From Hyphomicrobiales bacterium (GTDB taxonomy: Bacteria; Pseudomonadota; Alphaproteobacteria; Rhizobiales; Xanthobacteraceae), in NCBI GenBank assembly GCA_021732215.1, contig JAKFVL010000030.1, positions 1-43,207 of the forward strand: a stretch of 43,207 nucleotides of DNA. Reading direction: 5' to 3'. The position numbers and the translations under genes were made by a program. The number at the start of each line of letters is the position of its first letter. Position 1 is the first letter of the stretch. Below, one piece after another: positions 43,206 to 43,207 of this stretch. The notes under the pieces are model-generated. The model ran no database searches, was not told the DNA's origin, and saw only the letters and a program-made list of their open reading frames with translations.

Positions 43206-43207
43206 TT

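Overview
The window is a GC-rich chromosomal segment of an alphaproteobacterium, almost certainly order Rhizobiales, and most like the Bradyrhizobium / Afipia / Rhodopseudomonas / Nitrobacter family (Nitrobacteraceae). The basis is the Irr-type Fur protein with a heme-regulatory Cys-Pro motif, the gene order aroA-cmk-rpsA-sppA-ihfB-lapA-trpF-trpB-trpA-accD-folC, the pair addB-addA followed by trxA, a divL pseudokinase beside tsaE, and many small palindromic repeats between genes. No prophage, transposase, CRISPR array or rRNA operon is visible. The content is mostly core housekeeping, and the notable features are unusual versions of core proteins.

Layout. Bases 1-3700: type II fatty-acid synthesis genes fabA-fabB-fabI (minus strand), divergent from irr. 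Bases 3700-9000: a loose set of single genes (SH3-domain protein, a glyoxylate/hydroxypyruvate-reductase-like dehydrogenase, a small secreted protein, a ThiF/MoeB-like E1 enzyme, a protease-like protein that has lost its catalytic His), separated by palindromic repeat elements. Bases 9000-14800: glyoxalase-like gene and mutM on the minus strand, divergent from ubiE-ubiB-coaBC-dut. Bases 15000-20400: divL, a tsaE-amgK fusion, a PilZ protein and murU. Bases 20460-27580: addB-addA-trxA and a terminator. Bases 27590-39530, all minus strand except one small ORF: aroA-cmk, rpsA, sppA, ihfB, lapA, trpF-trpB-trpA, accD-folC. Bases 39670-43207: a FYDLN-acid family protein, tRNA-Ala(GGC), a CaiB/BaiF CoA-transferase and a ugpB-like solute-binding protein.

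How the genes fit together. fabA/fabB/fabI and accD belong to membrane lipid synthesis, and coaBC supplies the CoA needed for the acyl carrier. ubiE/ubiB make ubiquinone. amgK/murU salvage N-acetylmuramate from cell-wall turnover. divL is a cell-cycle regulator. addAB and mutM maintain DNA. Many neighbours share 4-base start/stop overlaps (ubiE/ubiB, coaBC/dut, divL/tsaE, addB/addA, accD/folC, trpB/trpA, aroA/cmk), which indicates translational coupling.

Most interesting item: coaBC starts with a FitA-like ribbon-helix-helix DNA-binding domain. It is joined to the enzyme by a linker that is itself a translated copy of a dispersed palindromic repeat. A perfect inverted repeat (TGCAATCA-N6-TGATTGCA) lies 45 bases upstream of the start. 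This looks like a CoA-biosynthesis enzyme that may bind and regulate its own promoter, analogous in architecture to PutA. Other items worth a look are the DivL Tyr-for-His substitution, the degenerate AccD zinc ribbon, the protease-like protein lacking His, and two same-length inverted-repeat elements with compensatory stem changes.
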